Origin: Calliopum simillimum
Taxonomy: Eukaryota; Arthropoda; Insecta; Diptera; Lauxaniidae
Reading direction: 5' to 3'
Length of the DNA stretch: 64,000 nucleotides
Assembly: GCA_951812925.1 (NCBI GenBank)
Contig: OX638369.1
Span: forward strand, 56,806,228-56,870,227
Part shown: positions 11,816-24,717 of the stretch, one piece after another
How the letters are laid out: every line of letters begins with the position of its first letter
Numbering within the stretch: position 1 is the first letter of the stretch
Notes under the pieces: model-generated
The model's database searches: none
Seen by the model: only the letters and a program-made list of their open reading frames with translations
What the model was told of the DNA's origin: nothing
Made by a program: the position numbers and the translations under genes

Positions 11816-12671
11816 CACAGGTTTACAAAAAAAAATGTCATGGTGTTTTGACCAGACTATGCGTTTCCTACGGACTTTGACGTCCTGAATCCAAATCCGG
11901 GGTCCGTTTTTTTTCAGAACGTCTGAGAAAAAAGATTTCAAGACCATATGGAGGTCATGTATCGTTTAGTGATAAATTCGCTAAAATTCTGAAACTAATT
12001 TTTTATCATTGAGTTCTTAGTCTTTAAAAAGAATATGTGATCGAAAAGGGTATCTCGGACCTAGATTCGGAGACATAGCCAGCGGAAGATCCGGATATAT
12101 CTTCTATTAAAACCGCTATAAATTGGGAACCCCTGGATGGATTTGTAAAATATTGGTGTCATATGAAAGGTATTTTGACAGCCTATAAAAATGTTTTGAT
12201 CACATTTTCAATTTGATTTATAGTTTTCGAGATATGAATTTTTAAAAATTTTCAATTAAAACAACAAATAAATCAACAACAACAACAATAATAAAATACC
12301 TTTCACATGGCACCAATATTTTCCAAATCCATCCAGGCGTTCCCAACTTATAGCAGTTTTCATAGAAGATATATCAGGATCTTCCTATGGCTATATCTCC
12401 GAAACTAGGTCCGAGATACTCTTTTTGATCACATATTCTTTTTAAGGCCTAAGAACTCAATGATAAAAAATTAGTTTCACAATTTTAGGGAATTTATAAC
12501 TAAACGACACATGAACCCCATTTCAACCTTCATATGACCTTGAAATCTTTTTTCTCAGACATTCTGGAAAAAAACGGACTCGAGATTCGGATTCAAGACA
12601 TCAAAGTCCCTAGGAAACACATAGTCTGGTCAAAACGCCATGACATTTTTTTTTTTTTTTGTAAGCCTGTG
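11816..12671. mobile_element. Harbinger-like MITE, copy 1 (856 bp)
   Basis: The ends are CACAGGTTTACAAAAA and the inverse ending TGTAAGCCTGTG, flanked on both sides by TTA (11813-11815 and 12672-12674). A three-base T(A/T)A target fits PIF/Harbinger elements. Long arms continue inward ('tggtgttttgaccagactat' pairs with 'atagtctggtcaaaacgcca'; 'gtcatgtatcgtttagtgat' with its complement near 12505). The centre has 'caacaacaacaataataaa'. No transposase was found. Copy 2, interrupted, is at 60458-62178. Confidence 0.8.
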
Positions 12672-12674
12672 TTA

Positions 12675-15600
12675 TCTTAGACCACTTTACGGTTTTTTTT
12701 TTTTAATCCTGAGGCCCATATATGTATATCAAAAAGTATTTAGTTTATATTATTTACAATGCAAATATATCAAATTTTTTAAAAAATATTCGTTTTTATT
12801 AGCATTCTGAAACCTCTTCGAACCAATAATTTTTAGCAATAAGAAACATTTGGGCTATTAATAAAATAAAATAAAAATTTACTGAATTGGGAGAATCATG
12901 AAATTTGGGGAGATAAATATTGGTTTCCTACCAGGACACTTTGGAGATGAAAATTTGTTTCCTCTTCTGTCAGTTCTGCATAACCATGAGACTTTAAGGA
13001 CATTTCCACCCCTTTTTTTTTTTAACTTTAGACTCCGCGAGGTGGGCATTCCCTATCCTAGCCCCATCAAATTTTGTCTCACTGATATTAACAGAAACTC
13101 TTACCGAACTAGCTATTTTAAAGTTTAAAAATTACAATTTTAAGATGAACAATGTATGAGTATCAGGTCACAGCTGAAATTTATGCCCAACTATGTTTTG
13201 GCATTTGACGCGAAATTACATATGCTTAGAGTGAAATTGATGATTCCCCGTTTAAAATTACTTGAAAAAGTTACAAACATGTGGGTTCAATTATTTTTTT
13301 AATACATATTTTTATTTCATTTAATTCATATTTAAATTACATTTACATTTTTATACATAGTTTTACTTTTATTTAATCAGTACCTTCCAAAAATTATTTG
13401 TTTTAACAGCGTCCAAACTCAAACTCAACTGTCTGTGGTTTTGCGTCTCTTCATCGTTCCTAGCTTATTGTTGGTTCGTTGTCAATATTTTCATATTAGT
13501 AGGTTTTATTCGTCTGTCTCCAGTGTTGTTTCTACGTCCGTCAATGATGTTTCCCTTCTAACCCTAGTGTTGCCGTCTATTCCATATCTTCGTCCAGTTC
13601 GAGTCACTCTTTCTTGTTCTTTGTGCTCCAATCCTACATATATTAGAACATTTGTTTTTCTTTTACTTTCATTACCAAATATGAGAGTGCAGTTGGCCGA
13701 AACGCTGTTTTCGGAATATTTCCTTAAAAACAAAATTTGAGACCTCTAAATCTTAATTTGAAGGCCTTAAATTTGTATCACATGTATAACAAGATTTTGA
13801 TTTTGATCACCCTATTATACTACATAAAATGCTGCTATTCACGAACATTCTGCAAAGAAATGGTAACTTCCTTATTTTTTTTTTTTTTTTTTTTGAAGAG
13901 CAGCTCCCCATCCATCTCTAACGCTTTCCAGTAAATATTGAATGTTGCTCTCTTCACGTGCTCTTCTGGAATTAGTAAAAATAATACTGTACCGAAATTT
14001 TTGCTAAAATTTACGTTACAGTGGATATAGAAGGTTTTTGAAGAATCTCAATATTTTTAAAAATATTAGGAATGCAATTTTTTCAGAAGTAGTATTATGA
14101 ATAATCTCCCATTATGTGATAGTCTATATATGGTAAGGAAGCTATATATTTTAAGGAATAATAGAAGGATTTACATATTATGGTATGATATTTTTATGAA
14201 ATATGAATTTTTCGTTTCTTTTTTCAATTTGCATTTGAAGGGTTAATTACAATACTTATCAAATTTTATTCTATTTGGGTACGAAGGAATTTTTTGAATT
14301 ATTTTAAAGTATACAAAAGTTATATTTAGTTGTTTAATCGTATTATACATAAAGGAAGATTTACAAAATATAATAATGTATATATTGTTTGAAATGTTTA
14401 GCTCAAGTTATATAATTTACCCTATATTATACATATTAAGCTCACTATGAAATCATCGCTGTTTTGCTGACATGCTTTATTCTATCATGTTAATCGATTT
14501 CCTATACATACTTGATTAAATAACATACAAAAAAAATAAATAAATAAATATATAAAATAAAATTGAATATTAACAAAAATACAAATTCAAAGTAAATGTT
14601 GTGTTTCATTTTTCCTCTCAATGTTTTTTGGCATCCAAAAATTTTCGTTTTAAAGATTGATTGAATGAATAATTTCCTGATAAGTACGTTGTATAGCTTC
14701 TTCTTTACATAATTGTTGTCGATACTTAGCTCGTTGTGTATACTTGAAATTCATTCATTAATTTTTTGCACGATCGCCATTATTCCAAGACGTTTTAACA
14801 AACATCCATGAGATCATGCATTTTCTGAACTCAGTGTAAATATACTCGTAAATGAAAACTTTCACGCAAATACCCCGAAAATGGACTACCCGAAAAAACT
14901 TTAAACGCATTATATATTCATCATTTACACCTTACAAATTGTTATAACATATTTTTTTTTAATTCAATATATAAACCTATTTCAGAGTAAAACATATAAT
15001 TCGTCGAAGCACATATGGCGAGGATATTCAAATAGTGGACACTTCGATGTCACACCAACAGAAACTTCTGTTTGAGTCAATGATTTAAATGTTATTCCAT
15101 ACGTCTGTAACTGATATTATTTGCAGGTCACCAGTTGTAACAGCAAAATCTAAAGACAGCATATGATACATATAGAGAACTGCGTACAATATACATACAA
15201 ACATGCATATATCATTGATCTCGTCGTACTTACTGTCGTTAATAAAATATAAAACTACAAAACATGCATATTGATGTGAACATATCCAATAAGCCAATTA
15301 TACAAAACTATATAAATACAATGTTATTACTATAGATACATACATATGATAAGTACGAGTACCTTTAACTATAGTTATCTTTTGAAGTACGTACTATTGA
15401 TATCTACATGTTCATATTGATGACAACTTTTTACTATTGAAATCTACAGTATTTTATGTTAATCCAATATTTGTTAAAATATTAATTGAAATAAGATGAA
15501 TAAAGATAAGTATTAGCTATTTGTTACAAGCATTTCTTAATGTGATAATATCCGGTTAATTTTTAACATTTCTTTCGAAACATAATACATCTGATGTACA

Positions 15601-15793
15601 CACAATATACAATGCACAATTTCATTCCTAACTTCTCTTCTTAGTAAAATATTCGACAATGGATTTTTTTCTCTCAATAGACATTCAGATTCAGATTCAG
15701 ATTTATTCTTCATATGATTGTACACAATAAGACTAAAGTCTCTTAAAGTACTTCAAACACTTATTATATATATTATGGAAAATAGATTGAATA
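12675..15793. other. Intergenic, no gene seen
   Basis: AT-rich sequence. The ORFs at 13435-13740 (plus) and 13506-13733 (minus) overlap each other and match no family I know. A short tetranucleotide (AAAT)n run lies near 14535-14555. Nothing else is supportable. Confidence 0.4.
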
Positions 15794-16134
15794 CACCCAA
15801 AAAAATTGCTGCGGTAGTTTTAACAACGTTTTGTTGTGGATTTTACAATTCTCTGTGGATTTGCTAATTTAAAAGTTAATATAATCGAATTTACAATTAA
15901 TTGTTAATTTTACAGCAAATGCAATAATTTCTTCCAGAAGTTTGTTAAAATTATCGATATAAACTTTTTTTTGTTGTGAAATCTACAGCAATTTTTTTAT
16001 TTTTCACAGCTAATTTTTCAAATGTACAACAAAATTGTAATATTAACTGCAAAAGATATGGGATGAAAAATGAAAGTAAATGCTGTAAAAGATACAGCAT
16101 TTTGCTACACTTTTACAACAGATTTTTTTGGGTG
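15794..16134. mobile_element. Tc1/mariner-type MITE with CACCCAAAAAA ends (341 bp)
   Basis: CACCCAAAAAAATTGCTG on the left and ...GATTTTTTTGGGTG on the right, with TA on both sides (15792-15793 and 16135-16136). The interior has repeated 'ttacaaca/ttacagca' motifs in both orientations. It is non-coding. Confidence 0.7.
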
Positions 16135-16462
16135 TACAACAAAAACATTAACATAAAAAAAAAAAAATAATAATAATTACAGATTAAATTGAAGACTAAG
16201 TGCACATACACCTAAATAATGCCTATTTAAAGTGTTGAATTCGCGTTTCGGCTTTAATATAACCAGAAAAAGCGTTCCACAATGAACATGAAATGCTTTA
16301 TGACAACAACTTCGTTCATGAGAACTGGTAGAAATAAGAACATAGAGGACATTTTCTATATACTACTTAACTCCTGCCTATTATAATCCTTAACACAACG
16401 TTTTCACTATATTTCTATGCTCAGATGGCAAAAGCTGGTATCGCATAATTTCATAATTTTTC

Positions 16463-17024
16463 ATAGTCCAAGATCCGGCAGTAAAAAAACGTATCGATCG
16501 AGTTTTTAGTTAAAAAAAAAAAATTTTTTGCCGATTCGCATAAATTGACCTTTAAAAGTGTTTTTCAGCTGTTTTCACGAAATTTTTTTTTTTTTTCGCA
16601 CGTAAGCCCCCTTTTCATAGACCAACTCACATGTGTTAAAAAAAATTTACCTTTTAAGAATTATGTATTTATTAAAAACCGATTTTTTTACGCAATAAAC
16701 AATAAGCGTTTATTAAAAACCGATTTTTTTACGCAATAAACAATAAGCGTAAAAAAATCGGTTTTTAATAAATAACTCCTAAACGGTAATTTATTTTTTA
16801 CATGTAATAAAAATAACTTGTAGAGCATATGACTCTCCATAAAAAATATCGGGACACTTTTTCTCGTGCGACTCACGGTTCATAAGTTATCGCAATTTAA
16901 TAATAGTTGCGGCCACATTTTGATAGGCAACCCACCAAAAATATTTTCTCCCATTCATAAATATATGTAAAAACTAGATTTTAACTCGATCGATACGTTT
17001 TTTTACTGCCGGATCTCGCACTAT
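16463..17024. mobile_element. Foldback element with ATCGATCGAGTT arms
   Basis: The left arm 'agatccggcagtaaaaaaac' followed by 'gtatcgatcgagtt' pairs with the right arm 'aactcgatcgatacg' followed by 'tttttttactgccggatct'. The middle contains 'cgatttttttacgcaataaa' twice in tandem (about 16665-16745), followed by its inverse 'cgtaaaaaaatcggttttta'. Exact borders are uncertain by a few bases. Confidence 0.75.
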
Positions 17025-17459
17025 CAGGATAAAAAATTTAAATTTTAAGTTTTTTATAAACAAATCCAAATATCCAGTTTTTCAAGTTATTTTTTCAAGG
17101 AACTACAAATTTTACAGCTAATCTGGTTTGGCTCTCTGATCTCACCCAGAACAATACCCTGGACTTCATAACTCTTTTCACAATAGAACGGTTGCATTTA
17201 ATTTAAATTTTTATGTAAGCTTTTAAAAAATCGGCTACGTTTGGATAACCAAACTTAAACAGAAATGAATAAATCAATATTTTGTGAGTTCGCTTCAGTT
17301 TAGATCCATTCAGAATTTTTTGCGATTTGCAAGTAATACCATTTTTTCTTGATTACTTATTATATACAAATGAGGCAATGTTTGTTTGTCTGGCCTTTAT
17401 TGGCTCGGAAAGTATTAACCAGATTTTTATGAAATTTTCAAAACGTACTGCAATCATTT

Positions 17460-17665
17460 AGAGGAAGATCAGGGGCCAGAAAAATGGGCGGTGGCACGCC
17501 CCCTCCTTTACATAGTTCGATACACCCCTGAAACGGTTTGAGCTTTTTTAGTGAAATTAATATCCATTGAAAAAATGGGCGGAATCACGCCCTCATATCT
17601 CCGAAACTTTTAACGCAATGTATGAAATTTGGTGTATGTATATATAAGGGGCACTAGGATCAATA
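17460..17665. repeat. Dispersed 'gggcggtggcacgccc' repeat fragment
   Basis: This stretch has 'aaatgggcggtggcacgccc' and 'aatgggcggaatcacgccct' followed by 'atatctccgaaac'. Similar fragments occur at 18610-18800, 36440-36800, 37440-37680 and in the elements at 844-2499 and 60657-61482. It is a degraded interspersed repeat with no coding signal. Confidence 0.5.
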
Positions 17666-17811
17666 ATATTCACTTAAAAAAAAATTACATTCTATTTTAT
17701 TTTTGTACTCCAAAGAGTTAATGTTTACGAAATGTTCTTACTTTTCCCTTTGCTACAGTTATAGGTTCAAAAAATATCAAATATTCGCTTTTATTAATTT
17801 CGGGCAGAAAA

Positions 17812-17970
17812 ACAAGTCACTTGACCTAGAGGTCAGTGGTGCCACTTAAGAGGAGTCTGGCGGGATAGGATTGTGCAATAGACAATGAAGAATATCATTG
17901 GCTACCTATCCCGAGAATGATAATTTAGGACTTACCTAGTTCTTGCATTGAGATGACGATATATAGGCCA
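17812..17970. repeat. Repeat shared with the 55715-55850 region
   Basis: The blocks 'cgagaatgataatttaggac' then 'ttacctagttcttgcattga' and 'gatatat' align with 55796-55846 ('aagaatgataatttaggagt', 'tacctggttgtagcattgat'). It is a second, more decayed copy of the MITE nested in the 55.5-kb repeat. Confidence 0.55.
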
Positions 17971-18084
17971 GCAGCTTGCACCTTTTGACTTTCTTTTGCA
18001 AAAATTATCAAACATACTTATATATAATCATAGAAATTACGCGACTTCGACGAAGCCTTTTAATTATATATTGTATTATACATA

Positions 18085-18514
18085 CAGCCTTGGCCAAAAG
18101 TATAAGGCACCCCAAAAAATCCATAATGCGTGTTTTTATAATTGAGAAATGAATAAATGCTTATCATTAATACGATGACGGGTTCATTAACCATTACATA
18201 AAATAATAAGCGGCATTTTTTATGATCATAAGTGTAAAGCACCCAACAATTTACTGCTGATTTTAAAACTTTTATCTAAAATAGATTAGTTGTCTAACTT
18301 TTGACTCAAACAGAAATAAAAGCTTTTTTACTTCTTGGAGTACCGAATAAAAGTTAAAGAACATTGACTAATAAAAAGCCGAAAAAAACAAGCCTTCTGT
18401 TTTTGGACACCATTTGTTTTGTGACCTTAAAAAACTGCCGCTTATTGTTTTATGTAATGATTAGAAAAATTAGTAAACATTTTTTGGAGTACCTTATACT
18501 TTTTGCCAAGGCTG
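18085..18514. mobile_element. Tc1-type MITE with CAGCCTTGG ends (430 bp)
   Basis: It starts CAGCCTTGGCCAAAAGTATA and ends TACTTTTTGCCAAGGCTG. TA lies on both sides (18083-18084 and 18515-18516). Arms include 'aaggcaccccaaaaaat' against 'attttttggagtacctt'. It is non-coding; the small ORFs here are by-products. Confidence 0.85.
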
Positions 18515-20252
18515 TATTTTTAAATTTAAGATTTAAACGTGTGTTTGTCTTCTTTAGACTCAAAAATCTCTTCCTCTTTTTTAATTACAATTTTACAATA
18601 TGTTGATATAGATTACGGGTCTTAGGCTAGAAAAACGGGCGGTGTCCTACCCGTCAAAAACGAAATTTGACACATTTCAGAAACTATTTACGTTCAAGAG
18701 TAAAAGGATTTGAGATAAATAGCATCCACTTAAATATTTTAGGGTGCTGCACCCCCCAAAAAATAATTTGCCATATCTCCGAAATGGTTTTTTTAGAACA
18801 TATAAAATCTATTCAAAAAAAAAGGGAAATGGCACGTTTCCATATGATGTTACTTCTGAAGTTTGAAAATTCTGGAGCAATATAAATATTATTAATTGCA
18901 ATGCGGAAGACTAAATTTAAGTTTATAGTAAGTAGTATTCGTAAAAGCCTCGAAAAGCACGTAAACCTCGAAAACTTTCGAGCCTCGTAAGCAAAATTAA
19001 AAAATTTGTATGAAAAAAAAGTTTACCAGGCCTCGAAAACTTACGAGGCAAATTCGATGCGTAAATAGCCTCGAAAAAGTACGATTGTTGTCAAATAAAT
19101 GTATTGAAAAAATATTTTTTGTTTTGAAAATTGAATTTGAATTGAATAATTTTCAAATTATATGACAGCTGATACGTTGCTTACACGTTTTTAGAAATGT
19201 GTGTTCCTGAAAACAAGCTCGTTAACTTTCGAGTTTTTCATGGTTTACGAGTTTACGAGATTAAAGGTATCCCCTTAGTATTTAAAAAAAAAAAAAAAAC
19301 GAATAGAAGTACAAATTGCTAGGATGCTTGAAATAAGGCAATTTTGTTTGTAAAAGAAAAGTGTTTTAAATTATTAAAACTGTGTTAAATTTTATAAAAT
19401 GAGTGCATCAACAAATATGGGTTTTTATGCCAAAGGCATTTCCCATCAAAAAAGGTTTTCGTGTTTTTATTTCTTTAAAAAGCTGCAGCAGGTAAGTTTA
19501 GCGAAACAAAAGTCTTACAGAACAATCTATTTTTTTAAACATTTTAAGGTCTTTCTTTCAATCCAATAAATAATTATAGTAAATCACGGAAAAAAATTCG
19601 CTAAAAACATATTTTGATGAAATTTGGTAGACGGGTTCTGATCATCAGTATTATAAGTATTACGAAAAGTGGGCGGTATTCAATATATGACACGCTCACT
19701 TTTCTAGCTTAGCGTAATTAAGGACTGGGTCGCATGCACTTCTAAATGCACGTTTCCAATATTTTAGTTTTGTGTGGGACCCAATCCCTATAGATAATTA
19801 GACGCTTTTCAAGTTGTCCAATTCAATGTAACCTGTAGTGTACAACTTTTTTGGAGTCGAAGAAGAGATGGAATTTTATTTCTGTTATTTATGGATTTTA
19901 AATATGAAATATCGCTTATAATGGGAGAGTTTTTGACCTTTTCGCTTTTTATTAGTTTCTTAACTCCTTTTTTGTATAATCTTTAGTTTTGTAGAGTTGT
20001 GCAGTAATTAATCATAAACATGACTCTAAGGAATTCTATTCAAATCATATTGAATTGCGGATCTCAAATAAAATAAAATGTACCCGTATTAGAACTACCT
20101 ATTAATTATGTATTTCATTAGTTTATTATTGTTAAAGTGTTTATTTCAGGTTTGATATAAATTGTTTTTGTGTTATCATGTCAGTAAGTTAACGACATCT
20201 ACGCTATAAAATTGTTTTGCGAATTTTCAAAATGTATCAATTCATGATAGAA
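18515..20252. other. Intergenic with decayed repeats
   Basis: 18610-18800 carries the dispersed 'cgggcggtgtcctaccc' type repeat. 18935-19275 holds direct and inverted copies of 'agcctcgaaaa' and 'cgtaaacctcgaaaa' sequences, another degenerate element. No gene is supported. Confidence 0.45.
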
Positions 20253-21457
20253 CAGTCAATCTGGCATTTGAAAGTTCGAAGGTTGACCCCCGCTCTGATT
20301 TTTTGTCAGTAGTTAGTGGTTCATTAGAAAAGCTCAAATTCAAAATGTCGAGTCCCCCCACCCCCCGTTTTTGAGAAACTCAAAAAAGTTTTTGATTTGA
20401 TTTTGTGGCTAAACCGTAGGCCGCACAGAAAATTTTATTGAACAAAAAATGAAGACAATTAAATTGTCTATAACTTTAGTCATTATTAACATAGCTCTAA
20501 AACTTGCTGTAACAAAGTTAGAGGGCGCCAAAGTCGACAAATGCATTTTTTTGCACTTTTTTGCATTTTTGAGGGTCAAATAATTTTTTTTACCATCGCA
20601 AAAATGCTGGCATAAAATGCTTAGAATCATCCAAGGAACAAGTGTGAATTGTTTTTTTTTTTTAATTTTTTTTAGTAAAAAAATTTTTTTTAACGTTATT
20701 TTTAATAAATTTTTCAAAAAAAAAAAACAATTCACACTTGTTCCTTGGATAATTCTAAGCATTTTATGCCATGTGCACTTTTTTCGTAAGATGCCTCCCT
20801 CTTGAGTAAAAAAGCGTTTTACCTTTCACGGGGCTGCATCACTATGTTTCAAACTTTATATCATCGAGTCTGCTGGCCCAAAGAAGTCTTAACATGTCTT
20901 GTCTTGTTACATAGGTAAAAAGCAGTTGACGTAGAAACGCGTCAATGCCGCGCTAGGCACGAAAAACTTAGACACAGAAACGCGCCAATGCCAACAAAGG
21001 GGTTGAAATGCAATGTATCTCCTAAACGGTGCATGGTAGAAAAAAAAGTCTGCATAAATTTTGTAGGTTTATTTATGCTCTTTACAGTGAAAAAATTTGC
21101 GATGGTAAAAAAAAATGATTTGACCCTCAAAAATGCAAAGAAGTGCAAAAAAAATGCATTTGTCGACTTTAGCGCCCTCTAACTTTGTTACAGCAAGTTT
21201 TAGAGCTATGTCAGTAATGACTAAAGTTATAGACAATTTAATTGTCTTCATTTTTTGTTCATAAAATTCTCTGTGCGGCCTACGGTTTAGCCACTAAATC
21301 AAATCAAAAACTTTTTTGAGTTTCTCAAAAAAGGGGGGGTGGGGGGACTCGACATTTTGAATTTAAGCTTTTCTAATGGACCACTAACTACTGACAAAAA
21401 ATCAGAGCGGGGGTCAACCTTCGAGCATTCAGACCCTTTTTGATGCCAGATTGACTG
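20253..21457. mobile_element. 1.2-kb palindromic foldback with nested hairpin
   Basis: It starts CAGTCAATCTGGCATTTG and ends GCCAGATTGACTG. The right flank is TA (21458-21459); the left is AA, perhaps a mutated TA. The arms (about 20270-20600 and 21110-21440) match closely, including the C-run 'gagtccccccaccccccg' against 'gggggggtggggggactc' and a long 'gcggcctacggtttagcc' block. Between them, about 20618-20769 is a second hairpin ('atccaaggaacaagtgtgaa' against its complement) with poly-A/T. The 117-aa minus-strand ORF spans the palindrome and is an artefact. Confidence 0.8.
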
Positions 21458-22275
21458 TACTATGAAGAAAATGAGTATTTCTGATTGATAACAATGGAGA
21501 TGCTCGTAATGTTTAAATTAAACATTTCGATTTTTTTTTAGAAATTAACAACGTTTAATTTAACAAGTGATAATAACGGATTCAATGAACTTTGATCCCA
21601 AAAAAAAAAAAAAGATTTTTTTTGTCAAAAATTCATCAAAGCAACATCGGTTGATTTTTGCCAAAGCAATGTTTTGTTTAAAGTTTTATTTTCGAGGAAA
21701 AATCATAAAAGTCTCAGAATATCAAAAAGTATAAGTAAAACCTTTTGTAGACACAACAACTTCCCATTAATAACAAAACATGTTTAAATAAGAGCAAATT
21801 ATTTATTCGCTTGCGCCCCAGAACTGATCATCCATAATTAAATAATAATCATGGGCGTACGCAAGGAGGGGCAGAGGGGGCAGCTGCCCCCCCCCTAGCT
21901 CTAGCTTTAGAGTTACAAATATATCATATTCATTCACTTTTGCAGTAGTTTTTACAACTTTTAATATTAAAGCCAAATAAAACACGATTTTTTGGACAAT
22001 AGTTTATACAAATACACTTTTTTTATCTTTACTTTACTATTTATTTATTTAATTGCAAACAATTTGAAAGTAAAATCGGATAATATTTTAAAAAATTATT
22101 GAAGTAGGACTATTCGTTTTTTAATCGTAAAAATAAACAGGTACAAAAAAATGTTTTTTGCTCATAACTTTTTTTTTCTTCTCAGAAGGGATACCCAAAG
22201 CTGCTTAAAACTAAAGACTATGTTTTTGCAAAAAATGCTGCGTTAAAAAATTTTAAATTTTTTGTGCAGGTAGTA

Positions 22276-23181
22276 GGGTAAGGGAGGGAAATATGGACCA
22301 CCCATCTTTCTTTTTTAAATAAAACCCAAAATACATGAAACAAAACAATTAATTTTATGTCATTCAGTAAAGGAAACAATTTACTTTTATTCTGATTCAC
22401 TTTTAGATAAATATCTCATCAGGATAAAGAAAAAAAATTAAAAAACTGAAAATACTCAAAATGAAGATAAAAAAAAAGTGTAGTGTTATATGGACTATAT
22501 AGTCCATATTGCCCCACATGTTTATTTGGTACAGAAGTTGCACATAAAAATGTCACTTCCACATTCGGCACATTTTTCATGACTCCAAGAACGTCGGATT
22601 ACACATTCAACCCAAAACTCGCCACGTCGATCTTCTGAGTAAAGGGTATTACATTGTATGCATTTTTTATCATTTTTTTCCTTTGTAGTTAACGAATTAC
22701 ATATAATGACCATCAGACTCATCATGAAAACTGCAACTAGATTCCCCATCTGAAAAAGATGATAAATACATTTGTTTTTGAGGCTTTTTTCTTTGGTGGT
22801 CCATATTACCCACAGCACGTGTTGGTGAAATAAATGGTTTTTTTTATCAAAAACCCTTTTGGTTAATGAACTTATTTGTGCTAATAAATTATAAATGGTA
22901 TTCACTGACTTCATATAATTAACCATTTATTTAAAAACGCGATGTCTTTAAAGTGAAATAATGAAATATACTCACTAGAAAAAAATTATCACTGATCATT
23001 TTTTTAGAAAAATCAACTTAACAGAAACATGCGACTTCACCGAACGCTAAAATCGCCCTATTATAAGCTGTAGGTATTAGCGTTAAGTTTGAACATGAAT
23101 AACGGTAAATCCTATGTATGCAGTGGGAAATAACCGTGTGGTCCATATTACCCACGTAGTCCATATTTCCCTCCCTTACCC
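22276..23181 (-). mobile_element. pogo/Tigger-like element remnant (906 bp)
   Basis: The ends are GGGTAAGGGAGGGAAATATG and its inverse CATATTTCCCTCCCTTACCC, flanked by TA (22274-22275 and 23182-23183). The core motif gtccatatt(a/t/g)ccc recurs inside and near the ends (about 22492-22515, 22797-22815, 23139-23175). The interior holds the 3' end of a transposase gene on the minus strand. It is a deletion derivative. Confidence 0.75.
22522..22926 (-). pseudogene. C-terminal fragment of a pogo-like transposase
   Basis: The last 45 residues of the 134-aa frame read CIQCNTLYSEDRRGEFWVEC and then HEKCAECGSDIFMCNFC. This Cys/His spacing resembles the small PHD-like zinc finger at the C-terminus of many insect pogo/Tigger transposases (family knowledge). 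The upstream part of the frame has no DDE catalytic core. With the flanking inverted repeats this is a truncated, non-functional transposase. Confidence 0.6.
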
Positions 23182-23870
23182 TATAGATAATATCCGGTTC
23201 CAAAAGTCGATTTTTTTATGTTCTTACGAATAAAATGTATAAGGCTTAAAATGCTTAAAATCGTTCAAAATATCAAAGTATTTTATAAATTTTTTCAGAC
23301 CTTTTTTAACTTTTCAAAAATTGGTCAAAGAAAAAGAAAAAAAAAATTCCAAAAACTCTAAAAAAATTCACACGTGTACTTTGTACGATTCTAAGCATTT
23401 TAAACATTATACAATTTTTTTGCTTCATAAAAATGGACAAAGTTTTTTGTACCTGTTTATTTTTCCGATAAAAAATCAAAATGTGAAACCCTAATAACTT
23501 TTTAAAATATGATCTGATCTTAGTAAATTTGGGCTTAAAATATTTAAAATTAAATACACTTATAAATAAAAATATAAAAAATATTGCAAAATTGTAAAAA
23601 ATTACTATGAAAATTAACTTTTCGCTCAGTTTTAACTTTGAACTTTAACTCAGCCAATTTGAATAGGATTTTAGTTATTGATACATTTAAAAGAAGCGTA
23701 AGAATTTTTCTTTAAAATAGTGTATAAAAAAATTCGATCGAAATTGGGTTTCTCGAAATATTATTTTATAAAATTAGAGCTATAACCTCAAAAATCGAAA
23801 GTGTCGATTATATCTAGAACGGCTCACACTGGGGCTATAGAAGTGATTTGAGTCAAAACCACCCAGACAT

Positions 23871-24608
23871 CGCAATTTTCATCGAAATATAAAAATTCTT
23901 AAAGTGAGATATTCGTTTTGTCATACTGAAGAATAGTACGAAGCTTAATTTCCTAAATGTGACTTAATCAATTTGCCGAGTGACCTTGAAAAATGTAATT
24001 CAATGTGAAAAAAATAGAGATACCATCAAAAATCTTTTTTTACTCAAGAGGAAAGAATCTTACGAAAAAAGCGTACAAGGCAGGTGGCACTCGGGGAGTG
24101 GCCGATGATATTGGAAGCTAATGCTTATTATAAGCTAATATAATAAGCTAAAACTTATTATAGTTAAAACTTATAATAAATTGATATATGTATATATATG
24201 AGCGCCCCTCTTACGTTCGAAAAATAAGTGAGAGAGAGGGAGAGAGAGAGAGAGCATGAGCTGGTGCGCGCAATGTTTATAAACATATATATATGTATAC
24301 ATACATATATACTGTATACTGTACTTTGTATACAGTACGTCTCTATTTTTATATGTGTGACGCAAACATCCGTTACACTTTTTCGTTGCATGTTTTCGCT
24401 GTTCAGACTCTGCCTCTCAAAACGTCCGATAAGGAAGCATTAGCTTCCAAAAAAGATTTTTGCCTTCCGCGGGCGTTCAAAAGCCAAAAACTCACATTTA
24501 GCGTCCGAATCCCATATTGAGTCATATTTAGGAAATTAAGCTTCGTACCAGTACGACAAAACGAATATCCCACTTTAAGAATTTTCATATTTCGATGAAA
24601 ATTGCGGC
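23871..24608. mobile_element. Foldback element with (GA)n core
   Basis: The left arm about 23871-23970 ('cgcaattttcatcgaaatat', 'cgttttgtcatactg', 'acgaagcttaatttcctaaa') is mirrored by 24515-24608 ('tttaggaaattaagcttcgt', 'acgacaaaacgaatat', 'atttcgatgaaaattgcg'). The loop contains a GA microsatellite and ATATGTA-type runs. Confidence 0.75.
24229..24254. repeat. (GA)n microsatellite
   Basis: A run of about 13 GA units with one GGG interruption, inside the foldback at 23871-24608. It drives the spurious 'REREREREH'-type frames here. Confidence 0.9.
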
Positions 24609-24717
24609 TCCTCGGAAAAAAAAATTAATGCGTTTTTTGGAGTCAGCGACCTCAAATTAGTTTAGAAATGTGATATATATTGTATTTAAAAGATAACATA
24701 CCTATAGGTAATTCCAT

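Noticed and set aside
13435..13740. 101-aa plus and 75-aa minus overlapping ORFs
   Set aside because: Neither matches a family I know, and no splice or poly(A) context supports either strand.
20409..20762. 117-aa minus-strand ORF
   Set aside because: Lies across palindromic arms and poly-A/T; low-complexity Lys/Leu/Phe sequence.
24164..24520. Overlapping frames on both strands with Ser-Leu or Arg-Glu repeats
   Set aside because: Produced by the GA microsatellite and TA-rich runs in the foldback loop.
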